A stretch of 64,000 nt of DNA, taken from the NCBI GenBank assembly GCA_963971305.1, contig OZ020307.1, forward strand, positions 16,505,501 through 16,569,500, in the 5' to 3' direction. Source of the DNA: Arcuatula senhousia. Taxonomy: Eukaryota; Mollusca; Bivalvia; Mytilida; Mytilidae. Made by a program: the position numbers and the translations under genes. Positions within the stretch are counted from its first letter, which is position 1. Every line of letters starts with the position of its first letter. Of the stretch, positions 55,901 to 63,862 are shown in pieces. The notes beneath the pieces were generated by a model that ran no database searches, had not been told where the DNA came from, and was given only the letters and a program-made list of their open reading frames with translations.

Positions 55901-58091
55901 ATTTGCTGACAAAAGTTTAAAAGAAAAAAAAATACTTGTAGTTAAATCTATTTGAAATTATAAAAGAAAAAGTTAATAGAAAAAAGAACCTTATTATTTA
56001 AAAGATTTTTATGGTCAGATCTAGTTGTTAGATGAATTAAAAGGGAGTTATTGTGTGTAGTTAACCCTTCACTTTTTACCAGCTAAACCTGAACTTAATT
56101 GAAAAATTACATTTTCCAAAATAACAAGATTTTTATAATATTAAAGTTAGGTCAGCTGTTACAAATGTAATTGTCATTTAAACAACAAAAACATGAAAAA
56201 TAGGGAAAATTATTAATGGGATGATGTTATATAAACAATAATTTCATGTCTTTTCATATCATGTTGTAAATGATAGATGTTGTAAATTAGATACTATTCT
56301 ATGTTTTATGTGTAAGTTGATTGTATTTGTTAAACTATCAATTATGTTCTTTCTCTCATTGTTGTAATCTCTTATTGCTCCTCGTGGGCTCCCGATCTGG
56401 AATAAAATGATGTTTATGTTTATGTTATGTTTATCATTCAAAATATTTTAATCATTTGCTGCATGATTATTATGTCTCCCCCCACTTTTGTGGGGAGACA
56501 TATTGTTTTTGTCGTGTCCGTCCGTCCGTCCGTCCGTCCGTCTGTCCGTCACAAAGTTTGTCAGCGCAACTCCTCTGAAACTACTGAACCAAATTCAACG
56601 AAACTTGGTATATAGGAAGGACACCATATGTAGTTGTGCATATTACCTGGAAATTTTGATCCTCAACTTTTTGTGGGAGTTATGGCCCTTTGAACTTAGA
56701 AAATTGCTGAAAATCCTCATTTATCATCTTGTCAGCGCAACTCCTCTGAAACTACTGAACCGAATTCAATGAAACTTGGTATATAGAAAGGACACCATAT
56801 GTAGTTGTGCATGTTACCAGGAAATTTTGATCCTCAAATTTTTGTAGGAGTTATGGCCCTTTGAACTTAGAAAATTGCTGAAAATCCTCATTTATCATCT
56901 TGTCAGCGCAACTCCTCTGAAACTACTGAACCAAATTCAACGAAACTTGGTATATAGGAAGGACACCATATGTAGTTGTGCATGTAACCAGGAAATTTTG
57001 ATCCTCAAATTTTTGTAGGAGTTATGGCCCTTTGAACTTAGAAAATTGCTGAAAATCCTCATTTATCATCTTGTCAGCGCAACTCCTCTGAAACTACTGA
57101 ACCAAATTCAACGAAACTTGGTATATAGGAAGGACACCATATGTAGTTGTGCATATTACCAGGAAATTTTGATCCTCAAATTTTTGTAGGAGTTATGGCC
57201 CTTTGAACTTAGAAAATTGCTGAAAATCCTCATTTATCATCTTGTCAGCGCAACTCCTCTGAAACTACTGAACCGAATTCAACGAAACTTGGTATATAGG
57301 AAGAACATCATATGTAGTTGTGCATATTACCAGGAAATTTTGATTCTCAAATGTTTGTGGGAGTTATGGTCCTTTGAACTTAGAACTTTTTGGGGAAACG
57401 GGGGGAGACATCGTTTTTGTAGGCAAAAACAAACTTTAATTTATTTTTTGAATAGGTGCTTTCCGCCACTGACCTCATTTTCAATATCGGAAATCCCCTT
57501 GTCAAAACATATAACTGCTGCATAAAGAATAATGAAATTGCATCCCTTATAAACATTTTATGCAAATTTTTGTCACCATTTCAAGTAAAACATGATTTTA
57601 TCCTTCCATATATACGGAATGAAGATCTTATTACATATGGCTAGGTCCGGAAGAGATGGGTTATCCAATTATGAATTATCTCTATAAACCTCCATCTCAC
57701 CATTAGACCTAGTTTTTTCTTTTTTATTAATAAGCTATTTATAAAATTCTATTACTGTTAAGACAATTCTGATTGTTTTTGTCGTTTCCATAGTTTTTTC
57801 TGGGTATTTTTTCCGCTTTTTCACTGTTTTAATTCAAGTGTATTAAAGTTTTCATAATGCCAACAAGTATTATAGTTCTATTGAAAGACTTGCTTACAAT
57901 AAGACTTTGTTTTACAACTGTTTTCCCTTACATGTATGGAGCTTTAAATTACCAAAGTAATACATGTATATATGTGTCTTGTACACTTAACCCACTTCTC
58001 ATTATCTTTATGTATATATATATTCATTATTGTTTGTGTATTTCAGTTAAGACTTAGACGTACAGCTCTTGGTATTGAAGCCATGCCTGAG
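37814..58091 (+). CDS. UTP6: U3 small nucleolar RNA-associated protein 6 homologue, exons 1-9 (partial)
   Basis: UTP6 is a component of the U3 snoRNP / small-subunit processome, which cleaves pre-rRNA to 18S rRNA in the nucleolus. Nine exons splice in frame into 207 residues: 37814-37905, 40914-40998, 49744-49785, 50812-50883, 51990-52058, 52659-52722, 53979-54097, 54508-54540 and 58047-58091. The N-terminus (MAEYVQQNLEEMLPELEQIE, then RIGICSSEE) and FEYKLQRRIKSKEDFLRYIK match the conserved UTP6 N-terminal domain. DDVKLWMSYIEFA and LWIAAAKWEW are HAT-type helices with the aromatic pattern of RNA-processing HAT proteins, and YFRMELMYAEK is a family hallmark. The family is about 600 residues long, so roughly two thirds lies beyond 64000. 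All junctions are GT/AG with matching phases. Confidence 0.93.
38098..39285 (+). pseudogene. LINE C-terminal fragment in UTP6 intron 1
   Basis: Pieces of one coding region in shifted frames: STYMYAAVIGEVGRYPIIFN, VNTLNYWIRLEES, KLRTYRLFKSKFGYEPYLD and ICRFRVGSHRLEIERGRH, then after a shift EVEDEIHFLLTCKKLDKVRK. 'GE(L/V)GRYP...YW.RL' and 'KLRTY..FK..FG.E.YL...FR.S.H.LEIE.GR', followed by a C/H-type tail, mark the C-terminus of a non-LTR retroelement abundant in molluscs and cnidarians. The 3' end is 'attgacaataaaacatttg' with a short TTGTATCC-type tail. Dead (frameshifts). Confidence 0.85.
39448..39600. mobile_element. 153-bp hAT-like MITE
   Basis: It starts CAGACCTGTCAAGT and ends with the inverse of CAGGCCTGTCAAGT (13 of 14 matched). 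It is flanked by TTTTAT on both sides (39442-39447 and 39601-39606), read as a target-site duplication, possibly part of an 8-bp one. CAG-type ends suggest hAT. The interior contains 'ctcacgca' motifs near both ends. No coding capacity. Confidence 0.75.
39607..40913. other. Rest of UTP6 intron 1, nothing recognised
   Basis: AT-rich intron ending in the pyrimidine-rich acceptor 'ttctatttcacag' at 40913. Several TACATGTA octamers occur here. Confidence 0.5.
40914..40998 (+). CDS. UTP6: UTP6 exon 2
   Basis: Eighty-five bases encode the split Arg, then KILKKRKAFEYKLQRR and IKSKEDFLRYIK, ending at AAG|GTACGA in phase 0. This is the most conserved block of the UTP6 N-terminal domain seen here. Confidence 0.93.
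40999..42188. other. UTP6 intron 2, first part, no element recognised
   Basis: AT-rich intronic DNA. A local duplication-like feel is given by 'gggaaaa...cccgccatttt' and 'gggaaattttcccgcc' at 41640 and 41838, but no element can be delimited. Confidence 0.4.
42189..43463 (+). mobile_element. Helentron-like element, TACGACCGC family, copy 1
   Basis: The 5' hairpin TACGACCGCAAAA...TTTTGCGATCGTA (42193-42220) is followed by (TCGTCG)-rich sequence and then units with 'ggggtcaaa(a)aggggcca' and 'tttttatttgtgg'. The 3' end has TTGCGGTCGTA (the inverse of the 5' arm), a second hairpin GCTGCGC-TCG-GCGTAGC and the tail TTTTTATTAAG. A sister copy in the same orientation is at 58290-59908. No coding capacity. 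Confidence 0.8.
43464..44077 (+). mobile_element. Helentron-like array, module 1 with two hairpin heads
   Basis: Two heads precede the body: AAGTCCCC...GGACTT at 43464 and AAGTCCCCCAAAC...GTTTGGGGACTT at about 43533. Each is followed by 'attgtttttgc' and (ATT)n. The body (from about 43600) ends 'gggggactttgtgac', i.e. the inverse of the head arm, then a 9-bp stem hairpin (TGTGA, bulged C, TTGC, loop TT, GCAA, TCACA) and the tail ATACTTG before TTATT. Confidence 0.75.
44078..44564 (+). mobile_element. Helentron-like array, module 1 second copy
   Basis: A direct repeat of the previous body at an offset of 484 bp ('acttagtcgtgaac' at 43617 and 44101), with only scattered substitutions and without the hairpin head. 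It has the same 3' hairpin and CTTG tail. Minus-strand frames over both copies are repeat artefacts, not genes. Confidence 0.8.
44565..44890 (+). repeat. Ladder of five 57-bp hairpin heads spaced by (ATT)n
   Basis: Heads start at 44565, 44622, 44679, 44748 and 44820. The spacings are 57, 57, 69 and 72 bp, i.e. 57 plus a multiple of 3 set by the ATT count. Each head is a palindrome (AAGTCGCCC...ACTT, or ATGTCCCCG...CGGGGACAT) followed by 'attgtttttgc' and a 'gtttcttattatt' spacer. Only the last head is followed by an element body. Confidence 0.85.
44891..45336 (+). mobile_element. Helentron-like array, module 2 copy 1 (446 bp)
   Basis: It starts TCTTCTGATTCTTAATCG and ends with 'ttttgggcgactt', the inverse of the AAGTCGCCCAAAA head at 44820. 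A perfect 8-bp hairpin TGTGTTGG-CATC-CCAACACA, then AAATTATAG and CTAG before T (45333-45336) follow. The interior contains 'aaaatggcggccat' palindromes. Four copies of this module are in the window. Confidence 0.85.
45337..46518 (+). mobile_element. Helentron-like array, module 3
   Basis: After (ATT)n it carries about five units of 130 bp with 'cggccattttcaaaatggcc' -type palindromes and 'gaaaattggtatataagg'. It ends 'ggggacat', then the 3' hairpin with stem TGTGA-C-TCGC / GCGA-TCACA, then the tail AGAACTAG (CTAG at 46515-46518) before TTATT. It has no head of its own directly upstream. Confidence 0.75.
46523..46968 (+). mobile_element. Helentron-like array, module 2 copy 2 (446 bp)
   Basis: The same length and ends as the copy at 44891-45336, with few substitutions, including CTAG at 46965-46968. 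It starts 5 bp after the CTAG of module 3 and is joined by 'ttat' alone, with no hairpin head. Confidence 0.85.
46969..48050 (+). mobile_element. Helentron-like array, module 4 with ATGTCCCC head
   Basis: The head ATGTCCCCGACC...GTCAGGGACAT at 46974 is followed by 'attgtttttac'. About five units of about 125 bp with 'cattgtccgatttcaa(c/t)gaaa' and 'cttggtatac(a/t)gggta' come next. The 3' part is 'gggaggggacat', the inverse of the head arm, then the hairpin ACGTTTC-GG-GAAACGT and the tail AAATTTTAATT. Overlapping plus-strand frames here are only translations of the repeat. Confidence 0.78.
48055..48498 (+). mobile_element. Helentron-like array, module 2 copy 3 (444 bp)
   Basis: Starts TCTTCTGATTCTTAATCA and ends with the TGTGTTGG/CCAACACA hairpin, ATTATAC and CTAG at 48495-48498. 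Followed by TTATT(ATT)n and then another copy of the same module. Confidence 0.85.
48515..48958 (+). mobile_element. Helentron-like array, module 2 copy 4 (444 bp)
   Basis: Shares diagnostic differences with copy 3 (e.g. 'cacaattatacctag', 'cgtcaactttgtcc') and so is its closest relative, probably through local duplication. CTAG at 48955-48958. Confidence 0.85.
48963..49605 (+). mobile_element. Helentron-like array, module 5 (array end)
   Basis: A distinct body with 'caatccgccaaa' and 'aagatggccgccatttcaaa'. It ends 'gggaggggactt', then the TGTGA-C-TTGC/GCAA-TCACA hairpin, then ATTATAG and CTAG at 49602-49605 followed by TTAAA. Ordinary intron sequence resumes after it. Confidence 0.75.
49744..49785 (+). 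CDS. UTP6: UTP6 exon 3 (14 codons)
   Basis: A micro-exon of 42 bp between 'attttcag' and CAG|GTGATT, coding YEMSVLQLIKTRRQ in phase 0-0. It follows directly from the exon 2 peptide in the family alignment. Confidence 0.9.
50812..50883 (+). CDS. UTP6: UTP6 exon 4
   Basis: 72 bp, acceptor 'atttctttcag', donor AAG|GTAAAG. Codes KIGYKKKTKEIDIAIVQRI then YKLFK, phase 0-0, corresponding to the family's 'I..S...R....F..A' helix. Confidence 0.92.
51990..52058 (+). CDS. UTP6: UTP6 exon 5 (first HAT-like motif)
   Basis: 69 bp, acceptor 'attttgcag', donor AGA|GTAAGT. Codes LATNRFQDDVKLWMSYIEFA then QSR. W, Y and F spacing fits a HAT repeat. Confidence 0.93.
52659..52722 (+). CDS. UTP6: UTP6 exon 6
   Basis: 64 bp, acceptor 'tatttcaacag', donor CAG|GTAAGA. 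The right frame gives KENSIASKTFTKMLQIHNKK then A plus a split codon. The longer Met-initiated frame over the same bases (KRIPLPVKHLL...) is a shadow. Confidence 0.92.
53979..54097 (+). CDS. UTP6: UTP6 exon 7 (second HAT-like motif)
   Basis: 119 bp, acceptor 'gttttaatag', donor GAG|GTATGA. Completes Asp, then LWIAAAKWEWTTNNSPDNAR and HLLQQGLRYLKDNQQLWQE. The W..A..E / AR.L...GLR pattern is a complete HAT helix pair. Confidence 0.94.
54508..54540 (+). CDS. UTP6: UTP6 exon 8 (33-bp micro-exon)
   Basis: Eleven codons, YFRMELMYAEK, between 'tttttattgtag' and AAG|GTGAGG. The peptide matches the family's YFRMEL.xAEK hallmark almost exactly, so the tiny size is real. Confidence 0.93.
54985..55250 (+). 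repeat. Dispersed ~250-bp repeat, copy 1 (in UTP6 intron 8)
   Basis: Shares 'aactcttccggacctggc', 'ttctgtatatatgga', 'aagggatg' and a closing 'aaatccccttttctaaaaat' with the copy at 55535-55790, diverged. Confidence 0.7.
55535..55790 (+). repeat. Dispersed ~250-bp repeat, copy 2
   Basis: Begins 'ctaggtctaatggtgagat' and ends near 'aaatcaccttttct'. It forms a long-range inverted pair with the copy at 57455-57717. Confidence 0.75.
56471..57445 (+). mobile_element. Helentron-like element with five 171-bp units (in UTP6 intron 8)
   Basis: The 5' hairpin ATGTCTCCCCCCAC-TTTT-GTGGGGAGACAT (56471-56500) is followed by 'attgtttttgtc', a (CCGT)n tract and five near-identical 171-bp units; 'gtcagcgcaactcctctga' begins at 56560, 56731, 56902, 57073 and 57244. 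The 3' end has GGGGGGAGACAT (inverse of the 5' arm), a second hairpin GTTTTTG-TAGG-CAAAAAC and the tail AAACTTTAATT. Unit identity is high, so homogenisation or amplification is recent. Confidence 0.85.
57455..57717 (-). repeat. Dispersed ~250-bp repeat, copy 3 (inverted)
   Basis: Inverse of the copy at 55535-55790: 'ggctaggtccggaagagatg', then 'ctctataaacctccatctca' and 'ccattagacctag'. Copies 2 and 3 could pair in the UTP6 pre-mRNA. Confidence 0.75.
58047..58091 (+). CDS. UTP6: UTP6 exon 9 (last exon seen)
   Basis: 45 bp, acceptor 'ttgtgtatttcag', donor GAG|GTTGGT (weaker). Codes LRLRRTALGIEAMPE, following the AEK of exon 8. No further UTP6 exon was found before 64000, so the gene most likely continues outside the window, across the elements below. 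Confidence 0.85.
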
Positions 58092-58289
58092 GTTGGTAAC
58101 TACAGAGAGATATAGGGATGTATTGATGTTAACAAAACCATATTATTGTTCCTCTTTTCAGAAAAGGACTTAAGTCACGAACCCTCATATTTGGCCTTAA
58201 TTAGGGCCATTTTTTCAAATTTATTTGTTAGATAAGATTTTTGTGGCCTAGTAGTCTAGAATAATTACTTGTTACCAAACAAAATCAAT

Positions 58290-59908
58290 TTTTATACGAC
58301 CGCAAAAAATTTGCGGACGTATTATGGTATGATGCTGTCGTCGTCGTTGTCGTCGGTGTCTGTTAACTTTTTAGTGTTTCCACAATAACTTTAGTTCCAG
58401 TTATCCAATTGCTATGAAACTTGACAATGATGTTCCTTACCATAAAAGGATGAATGGGATTGATTTTGGGGGTCCCCCCATTTTTCGTTTAGAAATTAGG
58501 GGCCAAAAATACTGCTTTTTTGTTTGTTTCCACAATAACTTTAGTTCTAGTTATCCGATTGCTATGAAATTTGACAGTGATGTTCTTTACCATACAAGGA
58601 TGAATGGGATTGATTTTGGGGGTCCCCTCCTTTTTTGTTTCGAAATTAGGGGCCCAAAAGGGGCAAAAAATTCAAATATTTTACTTGTTTCCACCATAAC
58701 GTTGGTCCTAGTTGGCCTATTGATGTGAAATTTGTCAAGAATGTTTCTTACAATAAAAGAATGAACCTGAATTTTTTCGCCCCCTTTTTTTCTGTGTAAT
58801 TAGGGGCCAAAAGGGGCCAAAATAAAAACTTTTTTATTTGTGGTCCGATTTTGAAATTTTTTTTGCATGTTTGTTTTTGTCAAATAGCGGAAACAAAATT
58901 AAGAATTAATTTTTGCAACCCCCCCTTTTTCCCCTATTACGTAATTAGGGGCCAAATGGGGCCAAAATCAAAACTTTTTTATTTGTGGTCCGATTTTGAA
59001 ATTTTTTTTTGCAAGTTTATTCTTGTCAGGTAGCTAATCCCAATTTGAGAATTAATTTTTGCGACCATCCCTTTTTTCACTTGTTTTGTAATTAGGGGCA
59101 AAAAGGGGCCGTAATCAAAACTTTTTTATTTGTGGTTTGTTTTTGAACATTTATTTTGCAAGTTTATTTTTGTCAAGTAGCGAATCCAAATTTGAGAATT
59201 TATTTTGGTGACCCCCACCCGTTTTTCACCTTTTATGTAATAAGGGGCCAAAAGGGGCCAAAATCGAAACTTTTTTAATTCTTGTCCAATTTTGACAATT
59301 TTTTTTGCAAGTTTATTCTTGTCAAGTAGCAGATATATTTCTGTGTCCCCTTTTTTTACTGTTACGTTATTAGGGACCAAAAGGGGCCAAAATTGTAACT
59401 TTTTTATTTCTGGTCTGATTTTGAAATTTTTTTTTACATGTTTGTTCTTGTCAAATAGCAGATACAAAATTAAGAATTAATTTTTGTGACCCCCCGTTTT
59501 TTCCCCTGTTACGTAATTAGGGGCCAAATGGGGCCAAAATCGAAACTTTTCTTATTTGTGGTCCGATTTCAAAAAAAAAAATTAGCAAATTTATTCTTGA
59601 CAGGTAGCAATTTTAAATTTAAGAATAACATTTTTGGGGCTGTAATCATAATTTTAAAAAAATTCTGGTTTGATTTTTAATTTTTTCCCCAAACATTATT
59701 CTTTTAAAGAATAGAATGCAACATTCAAAATTTATATTTTTACCCCCTGGGTTGAAAGTCCATCAGAGAAGCATGTGACAAAAACCTTTGTCAATCCACC
59801 ATGGGCTGCATGTGACCAGAGCATTAGACTATCCATATTAGGCCTAAAACATACAGGGTTCAACATGTTGCGGTCGTATCATGCTGCGCTCGGCGAAGCT
59901 TTTTATTA
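58290..59908 (+). mobile_element. Helentron-like element, TACGACCGC family, copy 2
   Basis: The 5' hairpin TACGACCGCAAA...TTTGCGGACGTA (58293-58321), many 'aggggccaaaaggggcc' units of about 110-125 bp, then TTGCGGTCGTAT, a hairpin with one mismatch (GCTGCGC / GCGAAGC) and TTTTTATTAAG. It is longer than the copy at 42189 because it carries more units. Confidence 0.8.
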
Positions 59909-60759
59909 AGTTTTCTGTATGACGTCATAAAATGAAGCTAAAATTGAAAATATGCTAATTTCACAATTTTCCACCTGGTTTTTGGTGAAAATGACATGGG
60001 CCATCTCCCATAAATTTTTTTGCTTAAATTTTATTAATACATTATTTTCTTCATATTTCAACAAAAATTTCTATGGGCGAGGGGTGGCTCCACATTGAAA
60101 ATCACAAAATTGTGACTGAAAAACCAGTAATTTTGGCCAAAAAGTGAAAAATCACTGATTTAGGCTATTTTTGAAGGGTTAGGGTACTATACATCTAAAC
60201 ACCATAACCATTTTTTTTCTCTTTTAACACAGACATCCAGCTATACATGCACAAATTTTGGTGTAAAACAAACCAATTTTGATATTTGAGTATTAACAGG
60301 GCCAAATATGGGGGTTCGTGGCTCTAGTCCTTTCTAGATCTGCCGCCTACCCCCCCCCCCCCCCCCCACCCCTGCGTCTTAGACATAATGAAAGAGAAAG
60401 TTGATAACTCAGCAGTATTGTCCATATACCATACATGTACACAAATGTACATATTGAGCTTTAATTATTGATCAGATTTCACAGAACAAAAATCTGGTTA
60501 ATAAAATGTGGATGTCAGGCAGGTGGCGGAAGGCAGGCAAGGGCAATTTGTTTGTTACAGTTTTCTCAGCAACTAGTTTCTACTAATTATTTGAAAGGCA
60601 GCATCAGAGTTGATTCCCATAGCATGGGATTCAATTGAAGGTCTGTTGACTACCTACTTCCTGTTAACAAAATATGACCATTTTTTATTTTGACAAATTT
60701 TTAATCATTATTTATTGTTTCTTAAAAATCCATAGGGAATTATACTTAAATCCAATTGT
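59909..60759. other. Intervening DNA with an 18-bp poly-C run
   Basis: No gene recognised. A run of 18 C's (60350-60367), 'gccgcctac' before it, is the most biased stretch. It is presumably UTP6 intron 9 if that gene continues. Confidence 0.4.
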
Positions 60760-61961
60760 TTAACCCTTTGAGTGCCACGATTTTTTATCATCCCTCCCTT
60801 TGAGTGCCAAGAGATAGGCCCATTTTTTTTATTCAAAACAAATAACGTCATAGTACAATGTGCTTGAAGAACGTCACATAGCGAATTCGTTGTCATGTTG
60901 TCTATTGTTCAAGTAGATAATCGGGGCACTTGTTTCTTTAGAAAAAAAAACTATATTATCGTTGAAAAATAACGGTTAAAATGTTATTCACATGCAAACA
61001 GACTTTTTATATGGTAGAAACTTTTACTTAAGTGTTTTATACTTAAAATTAATTACTTGTAGCAAACACATGCTTTGTGTTTCAATCTTATTCCGTTCTT
61101 AACCTTTTCACCGTGTAGGTCTCAAATGATTCTAGATAAAAGTTTTTGAGGTTTTCATATAGTTCTTAAAACATCTTTGGGTTTTATGTGTGTTTATCCC
61201 ACACATTTTAATTGTCCTTGCCTTTTCAAAATTGTGGTGTTGGGTTGCCCAATTGGTACACCTTTGCTTCTTTCACTGATTTGATTTACAATAACCTATT
61301 TTTTTTTATTTGTCTCGCATGTAACAAGAAGAATATAGGAATCAATTTGCTTCAGAAACCCGAAACACATAAGTAACTATTTCCCGGAACTTTGCTCTTT
61401 TATTTCTAAAATCCGTGATCAGCGCTGATAGTAGAGTTTTAATTTCCCCGAGTTTATAGTCCGCTTCAGCATCAACCCTTTTATGTTGCCGAATACTTCA
61501 GAGCTATAAATGTTTTCTTGAAATTTCAGAATTATCAAGACCCTAAAGTACTTCCTATTTTAGACAAAGGTTGATCTAAGTCATAACTTGGGTTCCAATT
61601 TGACATTTTTAAATTGTATTGTTCTTTATGTATTTATTATGTTATGATTTTGATATAATTTAATTCATAACGTAATATATATATTGTTTTTGGCAGTTTC
61701 AACATTTTGGCTATTATGCATCTGATGAATAGAGGAAACGCAACTCAAGTGTAAAAACACAAACTGACATAGGTCCTATTAGGATAATATCATAAAAGTT
61801 ATTAACAAAGTCTTGAATTGTCACATCAGTTATAAATCTGTCTGAAAATCACAATTTTTATCCGCATGTACAATTCAACGGTTTTGATATATGACCCATA
61901 ATGTGATGTAAAATAAAGAAAAAGCTAAAACAATTTTTATTATATATATATTACTTTTAAG

Positions 61962-63112
61962 TCAACACTCGTGTTTTGTCAAACAAAGTTTATGTAATCC
62001 TTTGAAACATCTCCGACATTCCGTCCTTGCCCTTTTTCTAGTACCAGCCTTTCTATCTGAACACACAGAACAGTCTTTCTGTCGCATCCCTGGTAACTTC
62101 TTCACTCCGCTGTTTTCTGTTCTCCCCCTTTTGTTGTTGAGATGTTCTCCCGCGAGACTTTCTACCACACATTGAATGAACTCCAGTCTTGTTAAAATAG
62201 GTGTATCTGATGTATTTTGGTAGTAGAGAATATAAGCATTCAATAGTATCCTGTGGAACAGATGGATTATAATCTTCTTCCAAACCCGACTGCTTTTCCT
62301 CTTGTCATCGTAAGTTACGATCATTTGATCTGACAAGTCTACACCTCCCATAAATGTGTTGTAACCATTAACTATGATTGGTTTTCTGTTCATTGCTGAA
62401 TATGCATTGTAATATGACGATGCAAGTATTACGGGCTTGTTAAGGACTGAGATAAGATTTAAAGATGTGAAAAAGCTATCCACAAAAATATGGTGTCTTT
62501 TATTCAAAAGTGAAGCAGATTGGAGAAGAGACATGACGACATTTGTTCCTTGTAACTGTCCTTGTGGAACTGGATCAAATTTCTTTCCTCTGTAGACTTT
62601 AAGTTGAAGCACATAGCCAGTGACAGATTCTACTAGCATCCAAAACTTAATTCCAAATCGTGACCTTTTGCTGGGGATGTATTGTAACATGGAGGTCTTT
62701 CCTTTTGTTCCCAACGAGAGATTCGTCAATAGAAAGTTCTTTTCTTGGTAAATAATAATTCATAAACTTCCTATTTATATAATCAATCAGCGACTGAAAG
62801 CGACAAGCTGGTGAATATGCAGCATGATTTCTAGGGGGAAGTTTCTTTTCATTTTCTAAGCGAAGAAATTTCAAAATATTTTGAAACCTGTTTCTTGCGA
62901 ACATAGCCCGAAACCATGGTGTCGACTGTGAAGGATGCTTTGTATTCCAGTACTCTTTGATGGATACTTTTCTATTAAGGCCCATGTTGTAAAGAACCGC
63001 TAAGAATCCCTTGAATTCCGGTATCGTCAGCTTTCCGGTTTTCGTCCACAGGTTTTTCCTTGAAGCTCTACTTATGACATTCCTAACTGTACTGCATGCA
63101 TCTTTAGCGTAC
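61962..63112 (-). pseudogene. piggyBac-type transposase (DDE_Tnp_1_7), exon 2, frameshifted
   Basis: A DDD transposase for cut-and-paste at TTAA. From the acceptor at 63113 the frame reads YAKDACSTVRNVISRASRKN, LTIPEFKGFLAVLYNMGL, WFRAMFARNRFQNILKFLRL, then SIDESLVG (first catalytic Asp, 62725-62727). A single-base frameshift follows at about 62705-62715, after which the second frame gives PSKRSRFGIKFWMLVESVTG, HIFVDSFFTSL (second Asp, 62478-62480) and NTFMGGVDLSDQM (third Asp, 62337-62339). The spacing from second to third Asp is 47 residues where the family has about 100, so about 50 residues are missing in frame. A C-terminal Cys/His finger (CSVC...CRRC...HKLC) ends KHEC-TGA. Both defects indicate an inactive copy. 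Confidence 0.92.
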
Positions 63113-63862
63113 CTACAAAAAACAGATTAAAAATACATGTACAAAATGTATATCAAGTATACAGTTTGTGCAGTCACTTTAAATAAAACTTTTATTATCA
63201 TCGGATACAAAAAACTATGTTTTCTTTGTTTAATACGATTGATATTTTCATATTGTCTGGTATATGTACAATTTTTACTCGAGTTCGTCTGTTAGTTATT
63301 CCGGTATATTTGTAGTTGCATGTATTGCATTCCTGTTGTTACTTTTGCTTTTGTTTTGCGGGATTTGCAATGGTGGCCGCTGGTTAACATGCAAGTAAGC
63401 GCCGCTCTTTCGATCTTTACAAAAACATGTACAGTACAATCACAGGATTAAGTACCATATATGCAAAGGCTCTTGTCTCACTTTTGCTTTAAATTTGCAA
63501 TGCCTACTGGTCACAGAATAGATCTCGCCACTTTTTTCTCAAAAGCAGTTCTCGCCATGTTGCCGATAATTTCGCTATATTTCGCTAAAATTGTCATGGA
63601 ACAGCTTATTTTAAAGGCATTTATGTCCTCTATTTGGACCAGGTTTCATTTCTGATCGACCTGTCAACAATACAACAAATGTTTGAAAATCGGGTGGGGA
63701 GAAAATTAACTTGTGCAGCGAGATCTACTCTGTGACAAGTAAACTTTATACGTAATTAGGTTTGTTAGTCGGTATTTTCCATTGGTTTCCAAAACACACA
63801 TGATATGATACTAGTATTGTGCTGTCTTACAAAAATGTTTGAAGAAGAATTGGAAAATGTAC
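63113..63862 (-). other. Intron of the transposase gene (750 bp)
   Basis: Donor AACAG|GTACAT at 63862 and acceptor TTTGTAG|GTACGC at 63113. Splicing restores the split Arg in TN-R-YA, a continuous family-typical peptide. The intron is AT-rich with no other feature. Confidence 0.8.

Noticed and set aside
59126..59680. Frames of 60-113 codons with RPEIKKLQFWPLLVP-like repeats
   Set aside because: Translations of the 'aggggccaaaaggggcc' units of the TACGACCGC-family element; repeat artefact.
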